Position numbers and translations under genes: made by a program | The notes under the pieces: generated by a model | The model's input: only the letters and a program-made list of their open reading frames with translations | Told to the model about the DNA's origin: nothing | The model's database searches: none | Part shown: positions 34,835 through 42,777 of the stretch, one piece after another | How positions within the stretch are numbered: the first letter of the stretch is position 1 | How the letters are laid out: each line of letters starts with the position of its first letter | DNA from: an uncultured Prevotellaceae bacterium | Lineage (GTDB): Bacteria > Bacteroidota > Bacteroidia > Bacteroidales > Bacteroidaceae | NCBI GenBank assembly: GCA_902794405.1 | Contig: CADBHI010000003.1 | Location: 1-64,000 of the forward strand | DNA length: 64,000 nt | Direction: 5' to 3'

Positions 34835-37300
34835 ATGGCAAAGAAAAAGAGTAATAAACAGAAATCAGGAAAACAGTCTGTGAGCTTTACTGAAGCTCTG
34901 GAAATCAATAAGATATTTCAAAATGAACGACTCATCTTCTACCTCGGAGTCATTCTTTTTGCAATGGCCATCTACATGACGTTGGCCTTCGTTTCGTTTT
35001 TCACCACAGGTGCTGCCGACCAGAGCATCATCGAGAACCTGAGGTTGGGTGAGCTGCAGAATGCCCATCATGAATTTAAAAACTTGTGTGGGTCGATGGG
35101 TTCGTATCTGTCGTGGTATTGCATCAAGCGCTGCTTCGGCATTCCAGCATTCCTCATACCGCTGCTGATGCTGGTCACATCGCTTCACATGATGAAGGCC
35201 TACCGCGCTCATCTGCTGAAATGGTTCTTTGCCCTGATGATCATCATGATCTGGGCATCGGTCACGCTGGCCAAGTTCCTTTCCCCCTTATTTGCCGAGT
35301 CCCACTTCAATCCAGGTGGTGACCACGGTCGTTACATCTGTCAGCAGATAGAAGGCTATGTGGGCACACCCGGACTTACAGTCGTGCTCGCATTAATCGC
35401 CATTGCGTTTCTGACCTATATCAGTGCCGAGACCATTCTGGTTATCCGCAAGCTGCTGAACCCTATGAAGTTCCTCGACAGGGTGAAGTTCAAGATTACC
35501 AACAACGACCCCGACGAGCCTGTCATGTCGTATGAGGATCAGATACAGACCGACGACGACCTCGTGTATGACGATCCCCAAACCCAGACCGTGGAGTTCC
35601 CCGAAGGAAAAGAGCCCATTGGTAACGATGGGTTTGGCGACCTATATGGAAAAGGAAAGACTGGCAAGGCCACCACTAAGCCCGACAACCAGAAAGACCC
35701 AGGCTTCGAAGTGGAAACAGCCAAGGACGAGGAAGCCGCCGAGGGCAAGAACCTGGTGCAGGTGGGCGAAAAGGAGATGGAGCCCTACGACCCGAAGCGC
35801 GACTTGGAGAACTACCACTACCCCACCCTCGACCTGCTGAAGAAATACGAGAACGACGGCAAGCCCTACATCGACATGGAGGAGCAGACCAAGAACAAGA
35901 ATCGCATTGTGGAGGTGCTGCGTACCTTTGGCGTCGAGATTTCAACCATCAAGGCCACCGTCGGTCCCACCATCACACTCTACGAAATCACGTTAGCGCC
36001 TGGCGTGCGTATCTCTAAGGTACGTTCCCTTGAGGACGACATTGCCTTGAGCCTCTCGGCCTTAGGTATCCGTATTATTGCGCCGATTCCCGGCAAGGGT
36101 ACCATCGGTATCGAGGTGCCTAATGCCAAACCGTCGGTGGTGTCGATGGAGTCGATTCTCAACTCGAAGAAGTTCCAGGAGTCGACCATGGAGCTGCCCT
36201 GTGCTATGGGTAAGACCATCACCAACGAGGTGTTCATGTTCGACCTCACCAAGGCGCCCCACCTGCTCGTGGCTGGTGCTACTGGTCAGGGTAAGTCCGT
36301 CGGTCTGAACGCCATTCTCACCTCTTTATTATATAAGAAGCACCCTGCCGAGATGAAGATTGTGCTCGTCGACCCGAAGATGGTCGAGTTCAGCGTCTAT
36401 AAGACCATCGAGCGCCACTTCTTAGCAGCCCTGCCCGAGGAAGCCGAGAACCCCATCATTACCGATACCTCAAAGGTGGTGCGCACGCTCAACTCGCTCT
36501 GCGTCGAGATGGATGCCCGCTACGAGCTGCTCATGGCAGCTGGCGAGCGCAATATCAAGGACTACAACAAGAAGTTCAAGGAGCGTCGCCTGAATCCCGA
36601 AAAGGGTCATCGCTTCATGCCCTACATCGTAGTGGTCATCGACGAGTATGGCGACCTGATCATGACGGCTGGCAAGGAGATAGAGCTGCCTATTGCCCGT
36701 ATTGCCCAGAAGGCCCGTGCCGTGGGTATCCACATGATTATTGCTACCCAGCGCCCGACCACCAACATCATCACGGGTACCATCAAGGCCAACTTCCCGG
36801 GCCGCATCGCCTTCAAGGTCTCTCAGGGCATCGACTCGAAGACCATCCTCGACCGCATGGGTGCCAACCAGCTCATTGGCCGAGGAGACATGCTCTACCT
36901 GCAGGGCAACGACCCCATCCGTGTACAATGTGCCTTTGTCGACACGCCCGAGGTGGTCGACATCAACAACTATATCGCTGCCCAGCAAGGCTACTCCGAG
37001 CCTTACGAACTGCCCGAGCCGAAGATGGAAGACAGCGACATGGGAGGCGAAGCTCATGACGTAGACATGAGCCACCTCGACCCGATGTTCGAGGAGGCCG
37101 CCCGTCTCATCGTCGTCAACCAAAGTGGTTCCACCTCGCTCATCCAGCGCAAGTTCTCCATCGGCTACAACCGTGCCGGACGACTCATGGACCAGCTCGA
37201 GAAGGCTGGTGTCGTAGGTCCCGCCATGGGCTCCAAGCCCCGCGACGTGCTCATCCAGGACGAGGTGACACTCAACAATCTAATCAGCACATTAAAATGA
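34835..37300 (+). CDS. ftsK: DNA translocase FtsK
   Basis: Membrane-anchored hexameric ATPase that pumps DNA at the septum for chromosome dimer resolution; 821 residues. Several transmembrane segments occupy about residues 35-215, then an acidic, Pro/Lys-rich linker (to about 320). The motor follows with Walker A GATGQGKSVGLN (near 484), Walker B YIVVVIDEYGDL (near 600) and the QRPTTNIITGTIKANFPGRI stretch. The C-terminal gamma winged helix (RKFSIGYNRAGRLMDQLE) reads polar DNA sequences. The start at 34835 (MAKKKSNKQ) is chosen over the upstream in-frame ATG at 34784, which overlaps the promoter. A LolA-like gene follows 24 bp downstream. Confidence 0.95.
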   Translation: MAKKKSNKQKSGKQSVSFTEALEINKIFQNERLIFYLGVILFAMAIYMTLAFVSFFTTGAADQSIIENLRLGELQNAHHEFKNLCGSMGSYLSWYCIKRCFGIPAFLIPLLMLVTSLHMMKAYRAHLLKWFFALMIIMIWASVTLAKFLSPLFAESHFNPGGDHGRYICQQIEGYVGTPGLTVVLALIAIAFLTYISAETILVIRKLLNPMKFLDRVKFKITNNDPDEPVMSYEDQIQTDDDLVYDDPQTQTVEFPEGKEPIGNDGFGDLYGKGKTGKATTKPDNQKDPGFEVETAKDEEAAEGKNLVQVGEKEMEPYDPKRDLENYHYPTLDLLKKYENDGKPYIDMEEQTKNKNRIVEVLRTFGVEISTIKATVGPTITLYEITLAPGVRISKVRSLEDDIALSLSALGIRIIAPIPGKGTIGIEVPNAKPSVVSMESILNSKKFQESTMELPCAMGKTITNEVFMFDLTKAPHLLVAGATGQGKSVGLNAILTSLLYKKHPAEMKIVLVDPKMVEFSVYKTIERHFLAALPEEAENPIITDTSKVVRTLNSLCVEMDARYELLMAAGERNIKDYNKKFKERRLNPEKGHRFMPYIVVVIDEYGDLIMTAGKEIELPIARIAQKARAVGIHMIIATQRPTTNIITGTIKANFPGRIAFKVSQGIDSKTILDRMGANQLIGRGDMLYLQGNDPIRVQCAFVDTPEVVDINNYIAAQQGYSEPYELPEPKMEDSDMGGEAHDVDMSHLDPMFEEAARLIVVNQSGSTSLIQRKFSIGYNRAGRLMDQLEKAGVVGPAMGSKPRDVLIQDEVTLNNLISTLK

Positions 37301-37324
37301 TTTTAGGATAATACTTAATTGAAA

Positions 37325-37918
37325 ATGAAAAGAACTGTATTTGCATTATCATTATTGCTTGTCTGCGCCCTCAGCTATGGCCAGACAGCCAAAAGCGTAC
37401 TCGACAAGGCCGCCGCTGTTGTCAGCAACAAGGGTGGCATCACAGCCGACTTCGGCATGAAAGGCGGCATGGGCAACGTTTCAGGATCCATCGCCGTCAA
37501 GGGACGCAAGTTCCACGCCAACACCCCGATGGCCACCATGTGGTTCGACGGCAAGACACTCTGGACATACATGAAGAAAAACGAGGAAGTGAATGTCACC
37601 ACCCCCAACGAGACCCAGTTGCAGAAAATCAATCCCTACAACTTCATTAATCTCTACAAGGAGGGCTACGACATCACGATGAACAAAAACGACAAATCCT
37701 ATACCGTTCATCTCACCGCCCAGAAGGCAGGCAAGATTCCCGAACTCTTCATCACCATCGACAAGTCGTCGTATCATCCCACACAGGTCAAGATGCTCCA
37801 AGGCAAGAAATGGACCACCTTCGACATCAGCAACCTAAAGGCTCTGAATATCAACGACGCCACCTTCCAGTTCAACTCCAAGGACTTCCCCTCTGCCGAG
37901 GTCATTGATTTGAGATAA
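37325..37918 (+). CDS. LolA-like outer-membrane lipoprotein carrier protein
   Basis: A 197-residue periplasmic protein with signal peptide (MKRTVFALSLLLVCALSYGQ) and a LolA-like half-barrel: LDKAAAVVSNKGGITADFGM, AVKGRKFHANTPMATMWFDGKTLWTYMK (residues about 58-85) and YNFINLYKEGYDI. LolA carries lipoproteins from the inner to the outer membrane. In Bacteroidetes several paralogues exist, so this may be a DUF-level relative, not the main carrier. The open frame begins at TTG 37319; ATG 37325 is preferred. It follows ftsK without a visible terminator, as is common in this phylum, and is closed by a strong terminator. Confidence 0.8.
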   Translation: MKRTVFALSLLLVCALSYGQTAKSVLDKAAAVVSNKGGITADFGMKGGMGNVSGSIAVKGRKFHANTPMATMWFDGKTLWTYMKKNEEVNVTTPNETQLQKINPYNFINLYKEGYDITMNKNDKSYTVHLTAQKAGKIPELFITIDKSSYHPTQVKMLQGKKWTTFDISNLKALNINDATFQFNSKDFPSAEVIDLR

Positions 37919-37955
37919 AGCAGGGGTAATTTGTAGTTCACGTCTAAAACGCAAA

Positions 37956-37994
37956 CCGCCGGGGCATCGTAGTGATGCCTCGGCGGGATTTTTT
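37956..37994 (+). terminator. ftsK-lolA operon terminator
   Basis: Long stem CCGCCGGGGCATC / GATGCCTCGGCGG (37956-37968 with 37974-37986, one G-U) closed by a 5-nt loop and followed by six T. It stands between convergent genes and may also serve the leftward gene ending at 38030. Confidence 0.85.
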
Positions 37995-38029
37995 GTTTGG
38001 GGGAATATGACTCCGTGAGTCAATACAAA

Positions 38030-39553
38030 TCATTCTGCAGCTCCGCCAAAGACGATGCCAAGCACGGTGGTGGCCATAGAGATGGTGGTCTTGACGGCAT
38101 CGGAGACGGGAGTGAATGAGTGGCTCACGATGTTCATGGCGTACTTCAGCGTCTCAGTCTCGATAAGCGACGATACGGGAGTGTAGTCCTGCTCGTCGGG
38201 GAACTTGATGGCGGGCAATGCCACATAGTCCACGCCTACCAACTCGGTCTGAATCTCCACGGGCAGCGACAACTCGCCCACATTGGAGCTGATAACCTTC
38301 ACGCTGATTTTCAGCAGCTGGTTCATGGCCTTGGAGTAGGCGTCGACCTCTTCCTTGGTCTTGCGGTCGCGATGTGCCTGAATCATGGCTTTTACCTGCT
38401 GGAGGAAGGCGAGCTCATCGCTGCACGAGATGTTCAGCTCCAGACGGCCGAGGAGGTTGATGGAGAGCTTGTCGAGGCTGCGGCCGTTGATGAAGGATGC
38501 CACGATGTCGGCCAGGCTGCCGGTGCCGATGGCGTTGCCCAGGTCGAGGGTGCTGATCAGCTCCTTGAGGTTGCCCTGCATGAGGCCCTGTATGAGCTTG
38601 GGTGTCTCGGTGAAACTGGACTCGCTGTTGATGCTGACGAGCGGAATGTCCTCCTGCTCGAAGCCGAAGGCAATTTTCTGTTTCTTCTGGATCATGTCGA
38701 AGCCGAGGCCGAAGCTGATAACGTTCTTGTCGTCCTTTATTCCGTACTGCTCGAAGCCCTTGATGTGTGACTGGAACTTACCAGTGATCTCGACGTTGTC
38801 GGTCAGCAAGTTCACGTACGGACTTTCCGCGACGGCCTTGGTCACCTTGTTGTTGAGCTCGCCGGTGAACACGGTCAGCTTCTGGCCTGCAACATCGGCT
38901 GTCATAGTCAACTCGAACTTCTCGGGCAGGTAGTAGATCATGGCCTTCTTGGGGTTCGTGATCGAGGGGATGACGGTCTTCATGTTCTCACCCACGCTCT
39001 TGATGCTCAGCGTCATGTCCACGGTCTGCGAGGTGCTGGGGATGACGGCGGGGAAGACGAACTCCATGGCTTCTGAGGTAGTAATGGCGAAAGCCTCGTC
39101 GCCCTTCAGTACGACACGGAAGCGCAGCAGTTCGGGAACCAGCTCGGAATAGGTCTCGAAGCCATACTGAGCCAGGGGATTGCCCTCCTCGACGGCCTTC
39201 GGATTGGCTTCTGCTGCCAGAGCCAGCATGGTCTGCACGGTAGTAGCGAACATAGGGGTGTTCTCCATGGCCAGCAACAGCTGCTGGTTGATGCTTGTGA
39301 GGGTCTTCATACCTGTGAAGTTGACGCGCCCGGCCAGCGACTTGGCGGCCTCCTGGATGCCCTGTTGCACGAGGGTGCGCACGCTGGCCTGGGCCGACAC
39401 GAACGACACGTCGGCAATCTCGTCGGCATTCACGGGGATGATCTCGCCATTGGTTTTCTTAATCTGCATGACATACTGGGTCTGGGCAGTCTGGGCGGCA
39501 GCACCGAGTATAAACGCTACGGCAGCTACGATGGTAAGTATACTTCTTTTCAT
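38030..39553 (-). CDS. Exported protein of unknown function
   Basis: I do not recognize this 507-residue protein. It has a signal peptide (MKRSILTIVAAVAFILGAAAQ) and, directly after it, the short module YVMQIKKTNGEIIPVNADEIADVSF, which recurs at the N-terminus of many Prevotella exported proteins. The rest is probably soluble, with mixed helices and strands, no clear catalytic motif, and an Ala/Gly/Thr-rich hydrophobic C-terminus (SMATTVLGIVFGGAAE). It begins 24 bp after a small secreted protein gene (39578-40051) with the same kind of N-terminal module (LNTADGQTVVALADQPVITVADG), so the two are probably cotranscribed. Confidence 0.6.
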   Translation of the reverse strand: MKRSILTIVAAVAFILGAAAQTAQTQYVMQIKKTNGEIIPVNADEIADVSFVSAQASVRTLVQQGIQEAAKSLAGRVNFTGMKTLTSINQQLLLAMENTPMFATTVQTMLALAAEANPKAVEEGNPLAQYGFETYSELVPELLRFRVVLKGDEAFAITTSEAMEFVFPAVIPSTSQTVDMTLSIKSVGENMKTVIPSITNPKKAMIYYLPEKFELTMTADVAGQKLTVFTGELNNKVTKAVAESPYVNLLTDNVEITGKFQSHIKGFEQYGIKDDKNVISFGLGFDMIQKKQKIAFGFEQEDIPLVSINSESSFTETPKLIQGLMQGNLKELISTLDLGNAIGTGSLADIVASFINGRSLDKLSINLLGRLELNISCSDELAFLQQVKAMIQAHRDRKTKEEVDAYSKAMNQLLKISVKVISSNVGELSLPVEIQTELVGVDYVALPAIKFPDEQDYTPVSSLIETETLKYAMNIVSHSFTPVSDAVKTTISMATTVLGIVFGGAAE

Positions 39554-39577
39554 AATCTTGATTGTCTGATGGGTTAA

Positions 39578-40051
39578 TTACTTGTTGAATACTTTAAATG
39601 ATGTAGTGGGCGACTTCACGATATAGACGCCCTTGGGCTGTGCGGTCAGGTCCACGTCGACCAGGCCGTCGGCACTCACCCGTTGTGAGCCTACGCGGCG
39701 CCCGTCGGCAGCAAAAATGTCGATCACCTCGCCGGCCTTCACCTGGGTCATGTAGACATGTCCTTCCTTCAGTCCGCCCTTGCCGGCGAAAGCCTCCTTG
39801 ATGCCTGTGCTGGCGTCGTCGGCGAAACTATAGTTCCTCACCTTGTCCAAGGCAACAGACAGCACCTCGGCACCGCCCTTCTTGACAACGAGCATGCCGT
39901 CGGCAACCGTGATGACGGGCTGGTCGGCCAATGCCACCACCGTCTGTCCGTCGGCTGTGTTCAGCACTAAGTGCGTCACCAGTCCGGCCCACGCGCCCGT
40001 CGCCGCCGTCAACAACAGCACGAGCAGAGTTAATAGTCTTGTTTTTTTCAT
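39578..40051 (-). CDS. Small secreted protein with T9SS type A sorting-like C-terminus
   Basis: A 157-residue secreted protein with a signal peptide (MKKTRLLTLLVLLLTAATGAWA). A first module (about residues 23-75) has the pattern of an N-terminal strand repeat (HLVLNTADGQTVVALADQP). The C-terminal 60 residues (IDIFAADGRRVGSQRVSADGLVDVDLTAQPKGVYIV, given by its two ends near 112-147) resemble a type IX secretion sorting domain, ending in SFKVFNK. With hardly any cargo between, the role is unclear; it may be a stub or a small surface adhesin. The gene is first in a two-gene leftward unit. Confidence 0.65.
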   Translation of the reverse strand: MKKTRLLTLLVLLLTAATGAWAGLVTHLVLNTADGQTVVALADQPVITVADGMLVVKKGGAEVLSVALDKVRNYSFADDASTGIKEAFAGKGGLKEGHVYMTQVKAGEVIDIFAADGRRVGSQRVSADGLVDVDLTAQPKGVYIVKSPTTSFKVFNK

Positions 40052-40292
40052 AAGCTACAAATGGTTTTAATTAGTTAGTAAATATGTGAATTATTATCTT
40101 GTTTTAGTAAATTCAGCGGTAAAGATACAAATATTTTTCGAAAAGCAGACCATTTTCCCGCACTTTTTCACCATTTTTTGCAATTTTAACGACTATTGGT
40201 GGGCACTTAACTCAGAAGGCCGTAAGCCGACCCAATAAAGGGGGGGCTGAATAGTCTATTCAACTATATTGTTAATCACTGAAAACAACCCT

Positions 40293-40343
40293 CACTTCTC
40301 ACACCTCTTACACCTAAATTAGGTGAGGGAAGTGTGAGAAGTG
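40293..40343. repeat. Large hairpin: 24-bp inverted repeat
   Basis: Left arm 40293-40316 and right arm 40320-40343 match at 20 of 24 positions with a 3-nt loop (AAT); the outer 12 bp (CACTTCTCACAC) and the inner 6 bp (CACCTA) are exact. Lies in the 800-bp gene-free region between 40052 and 40857. Confidence 0.75.
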
Positions 40344-40430
40344 TTACTTAAAAAGTGCGATTTACAATATATAGGTGAAACGTTTGTCATGAGACAAAAA
40401 CGAAAATAAAAATTCCCAGGTCAGGAATAT

Positions 40431-40493
40431 TCAAAAGGCGGTTCCTTTTTCTCAAAACTCGGCGGGTTTTGACAAAAAGGCACTGCCTTTTGA
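40431..40493. repeat. 63-bp near-perfect inverted repeat
   Basis: TCAAAAGGC (40431-40439) pairs with GCCTTTTGA (40485-40493); inside, CCTTTTT pairs with AAAAAGG and CAAAAC with GTTTTG, around a G+C loop near TCGGCG. The small internal loops are 4 by 4 and about 2 by 2 nt. Confidence 0.75.
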
Positions 40494-40581
40494 TAAGTTC
40501 TACTTCATTGTTCATTTGCCTTAACGCCACTAAAGTGGAAATGAGGCACCGAGTTTCAGGGAGTTAAGTACCGAGTTATTA

Positions 40582-40669
40582 CCTTTTGTGTATACACAAA
40601 TAACCTTTTGCGTATACGCAAAATACCTTGCGCGTACGCTCAAAAAGTCTGCGAGTACACGCAAAATCT
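40582..40669. repeat. Array of four 22-bp palindromic units (GTAYRC/GTATAC core)
   Basis: Four abutting 22-bp units start at 40582, 40604, 40626 and 40648. Each contains a self-complementary core: TTGTGTATACACAA, TTTTGCGTATACGCAAAA, GCGCGTACGC and GCGAGTACACGC. There are no spacers. Nothing else in the gene-free region from 40052 to 40857 looks coding. Confidence 0.8.
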
Positions 40670-40756
40670 GTTGTTGAATTAATTTGTGGGGCAGCTTGGG
40701 GGCACCTTTTGTTTATTTTTCAGCTATTGGTACGGTTGAAACTACTATTATAAAAC

Positions 40757-40812
40757 CTTAAATCTCCAACTAATCTGACACGAAATTATAGTGAGATTAG
40801 TGGAGATTTAAG
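40757..40812 (-). terminator. Inverted repeat, possible terminator of the phosphohexomutase gene
   Basis: CTTAAATCTCCAACTAATCT (40757-40776) and AGATTAGTGGAGATTTAAG (40794-40812) are complementary except for one bulged base, with a 17-nt loop. On the minus strand the stem is followed by GTTTTATAA, 45 bp past the mutase stop. A smaller hairpin (40823-40846) lies between it and the gene. Confidence 0.55.
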
Positions 40813-40857
40813 ATTCCTTATGCGGAGAGGAGTTGATTCCTCTGCGGTTGGGGGAGA

Positions 40858-42603
40858 TTAGAGGTTCAAATCTTTCTTGATGGCCTCAATCTTAGCTTCG
40901 GCATCCTTGGTGCAACGCTCGTAGCAGCCTGCGCACTCGAAGGATGGATCCTTGATTTCGGTATAGAACTTGATCTTCGGCTCAGTACCTGAGGGACGGA
41001 CGCTAATCTTGGTGCCGTCTTCACAGAACCACTGGAGAACGTTGCTCGTGGTGGGCATGTTGAGCTTCTCGGTCGTGCCGTCGCCCTTGGTAGCCTCCAA
41101 GGTCTGGTAGTCCTTTACCAAGCAAACCTTTGAGCCACCGAGCTCCTTGGGAGGATTGTTGCGGAAGTCGACCATCATCTGCTTGATCTCGTCGGCACCA
41201 CTCTTGCCGGGCTTCACCACGTTGATGGTCACCTCCTTCGAGAATCCATATTCCTTATAGATGTTCATCAGCAGGTCATAGAGCGTCATGCCGTTGTCCT
41301 TGGCCCAGGCGGCAATCTCGCAAATCAGACAGATGCTGGCGGGGGAGTCCTTGTCGCGAACCTTGTCGAACGGCAGGAATCCGAATGACTCCTCACCACC
41401 GCCGATATACTTCTGCTTACCTTCAGAGATACGAATCTCGTTGGCAATCCACTTGAAGCCGGTGTAACAGTCGCGCAGCTCGACGCCGTTCTTCTTGGCA
41501 ATCTCGGCAATCACCTCGGTGGTGACGATGGTCTTCACAAGGAACTCGTTACCCTTGAGCTGGCCGAGCTTCTTCTTGTTGGCGATAATATACCAGCAGA
41601 ACATCATACAGGTTTGGTTACCGTTAAGGATTTCCCACTCGCCCTTAGCGTTGCGGCAGACGATGGCCAGACGGTCGGCATCGGGGTCAGAGGCAATCAC
41701 AAGGTCGGCATTCAGGCGCGTACCTAATTTCATACCGAGCGTCATAGCCTCGGCATTCTCAGGATTCGGGCTGACAACGGTTGGGAAGTTACCGTCGATG
41801 ACCATCTGCTCGGGCACCACATGGATGTTCTGGAAGCCCCATGAGCGCAAGGCCTCTGGAATGATGACGCGGCCCGTTCCGTGCATCGGAGAGTAGACAA
41901 TGTTCAGGTCCTTGTGACGCAGGATGACGTCCTGGTCGACCATTGCCTCCTTGACGGCCTGCAGGTAGTCCCAGTCCATCTCACCACCAATGATGTCGAT
42001 GAGTTCCTTGTTGCCTTCGAACTTCACATCCTGGATCTTCACCTTGTTCACCTCGTCGATGATACCCTTGTCGTGCGGAGCCAGCACCTGAGCGCCGTCG
42101 TCCCAATAAGCCTTGTAGCCATTATACTCGCGAGGGTTGTGAGAGGCGGTCACGTTGACACCAGCCTGTGCACCGAGCTGACGGATGGCGAACGAGATTT
42201 CCGGCGTAGGACGCAGGCTCTCAAACAGATAAACCTTGATGCCATTGGCCGAGAAGATGTCGGCAACGGTCTCGGCAAACATACGTCCGTTGTTACGGCA
42301 GTCGTGGCCCACCACCACAGCGGGCTGGATGTTGGGGAAAGCCTTGTTGATGTAGTTGGCAAAACCCTGGGTGGCCATACCCACGATGTACTTGTTCATT
42401 CGGTTGGTACCGGCTCCCATGATACCACGTAAACCACCCGTACCAAATTCCAGATTCTGATAGAAAGCATCGATGAGGGCCGTCTTGTCCTCAGCGTCAA
42501 GCATGGCCTGAACTTCCTTACGTGTCTCCTCGTCAAAGGCCGGAGATAACCATTCTTTCGCTACTGCCTCGCACTGGGCAATCAATTGAGCATTATTTTC
42601 CAT
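40858..42603 (-). CDS. Phosphoglucomutase/phosphomannomutase family protein
   Basis: Alpha-D-phosphohexomutase of 581 residues interconverting sugar 1- and 6-phosphates (PGM/PMM type 2, like B. subtilis PgcA). Active-site phosphoserine loop is TASHNPREYNGYKAYW (near residue 149), the Mg loop is ASDPDADRLAIV (near 303), the sugar loop GGGEESFGFLPFDKVRDKDS (near 397) and the phosphate-binding loop VRPSGTEPKIKFY (near 540). N-terminal GTGGLRGIMGAGTNRMN is characteristic. It feeds glycogen and nucleotide-sugar synthesis. Transcribed alone, with a -7 element 39 bp upstream. Confidence 0.93.
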   Translation of the reverse strand: MENNAQLIAQCEAVAKEWLSPAFDEETRKEVQAMLDAEDKTALIDAFYQNLEFGTGGLRGIMGAGTNRMNKYIVGMATQGFANYINKAFPNIQPAVVVGHDCRNNGRMFAETVADIFSANGIKVYLFESLRPTPEISFAIRQLGAQAGVNVTASHNPREYNGYKAYWDDGAQVLAPHDKGIIDEVNKVKIQDVKFEGNKELIDIIGGEMDWDYLQAVKEAMVDQDVILRHKDLNIVYSPMHGTGRVIIPEALRSWGFQNIHVVPEQMVIDGNFPTVVSPNPENAEAMTLGMKLGTRLNADLVIASDPDADRLAIVCRNAKGEWEILNGNQTCMMFCWYIIANKKKLGQLKGNEFLVKTIVTTEVIAEIAKKNGVELRDCYTGFKWIANEIRISEGKQKYIGGGEESFGFLPFDKVRDKDSPASICLICEIAAWAKDNGMTLYDLLMNIYKEYGFSKEVTINVVKPGKSGADEIKQMMVDFRNNPPKELGGSKVCLVKDYQTLEATKGDGTTEKLNMPTTSNVLQWFCEDGTKISVRPSGTEPKIKFYTEIKDPSFECAGCYERCTKDAEAKIEAIKKDLNL

Positions 42604-42641
42604 GTTTGTTTTAAGTTTTAGATTTGTCTAACTTTGAGGCA

Positions 42642-42649
42642 CAAAGATA
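42642..42649 (-). promoter_or_regulatory. -7 element of the phosphohexomutase gene
   Basis: TATCTTTG on the minus strand, 38 bp upstream of the ATG at 42603. No -33 at standard spacing. Confidence 0.45.
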
Positions 42650-42726
42650 CGAATTAAATACAATAAATACAGCCAATGTGTCATTAAATAATGTTAAAGT
42701 GGCTGTTTATGCCAATTGAAGCACCG

Positions 42727-42755
42727 TTGTTTTCAAATTATTATTTGTATCTTTG
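42727..42755 (+). promoter_or_regulatory. Promoter of the propeller-AraC regulator gene
   Basis: TTG (42727-42729) precedes TATCTTTG (42748-42755) by 18 bp, 22 bp upstream of the ATG at 42778. Confidence 0.55.
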
Positions 42756-42777
42756 TGGCGATATTTACGACTCACCT

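Noticed and set aside
40582..40669. CRISPR array
   Set aside because: The units abut without spacers, diverge in sequence and have no cas genes nearby.
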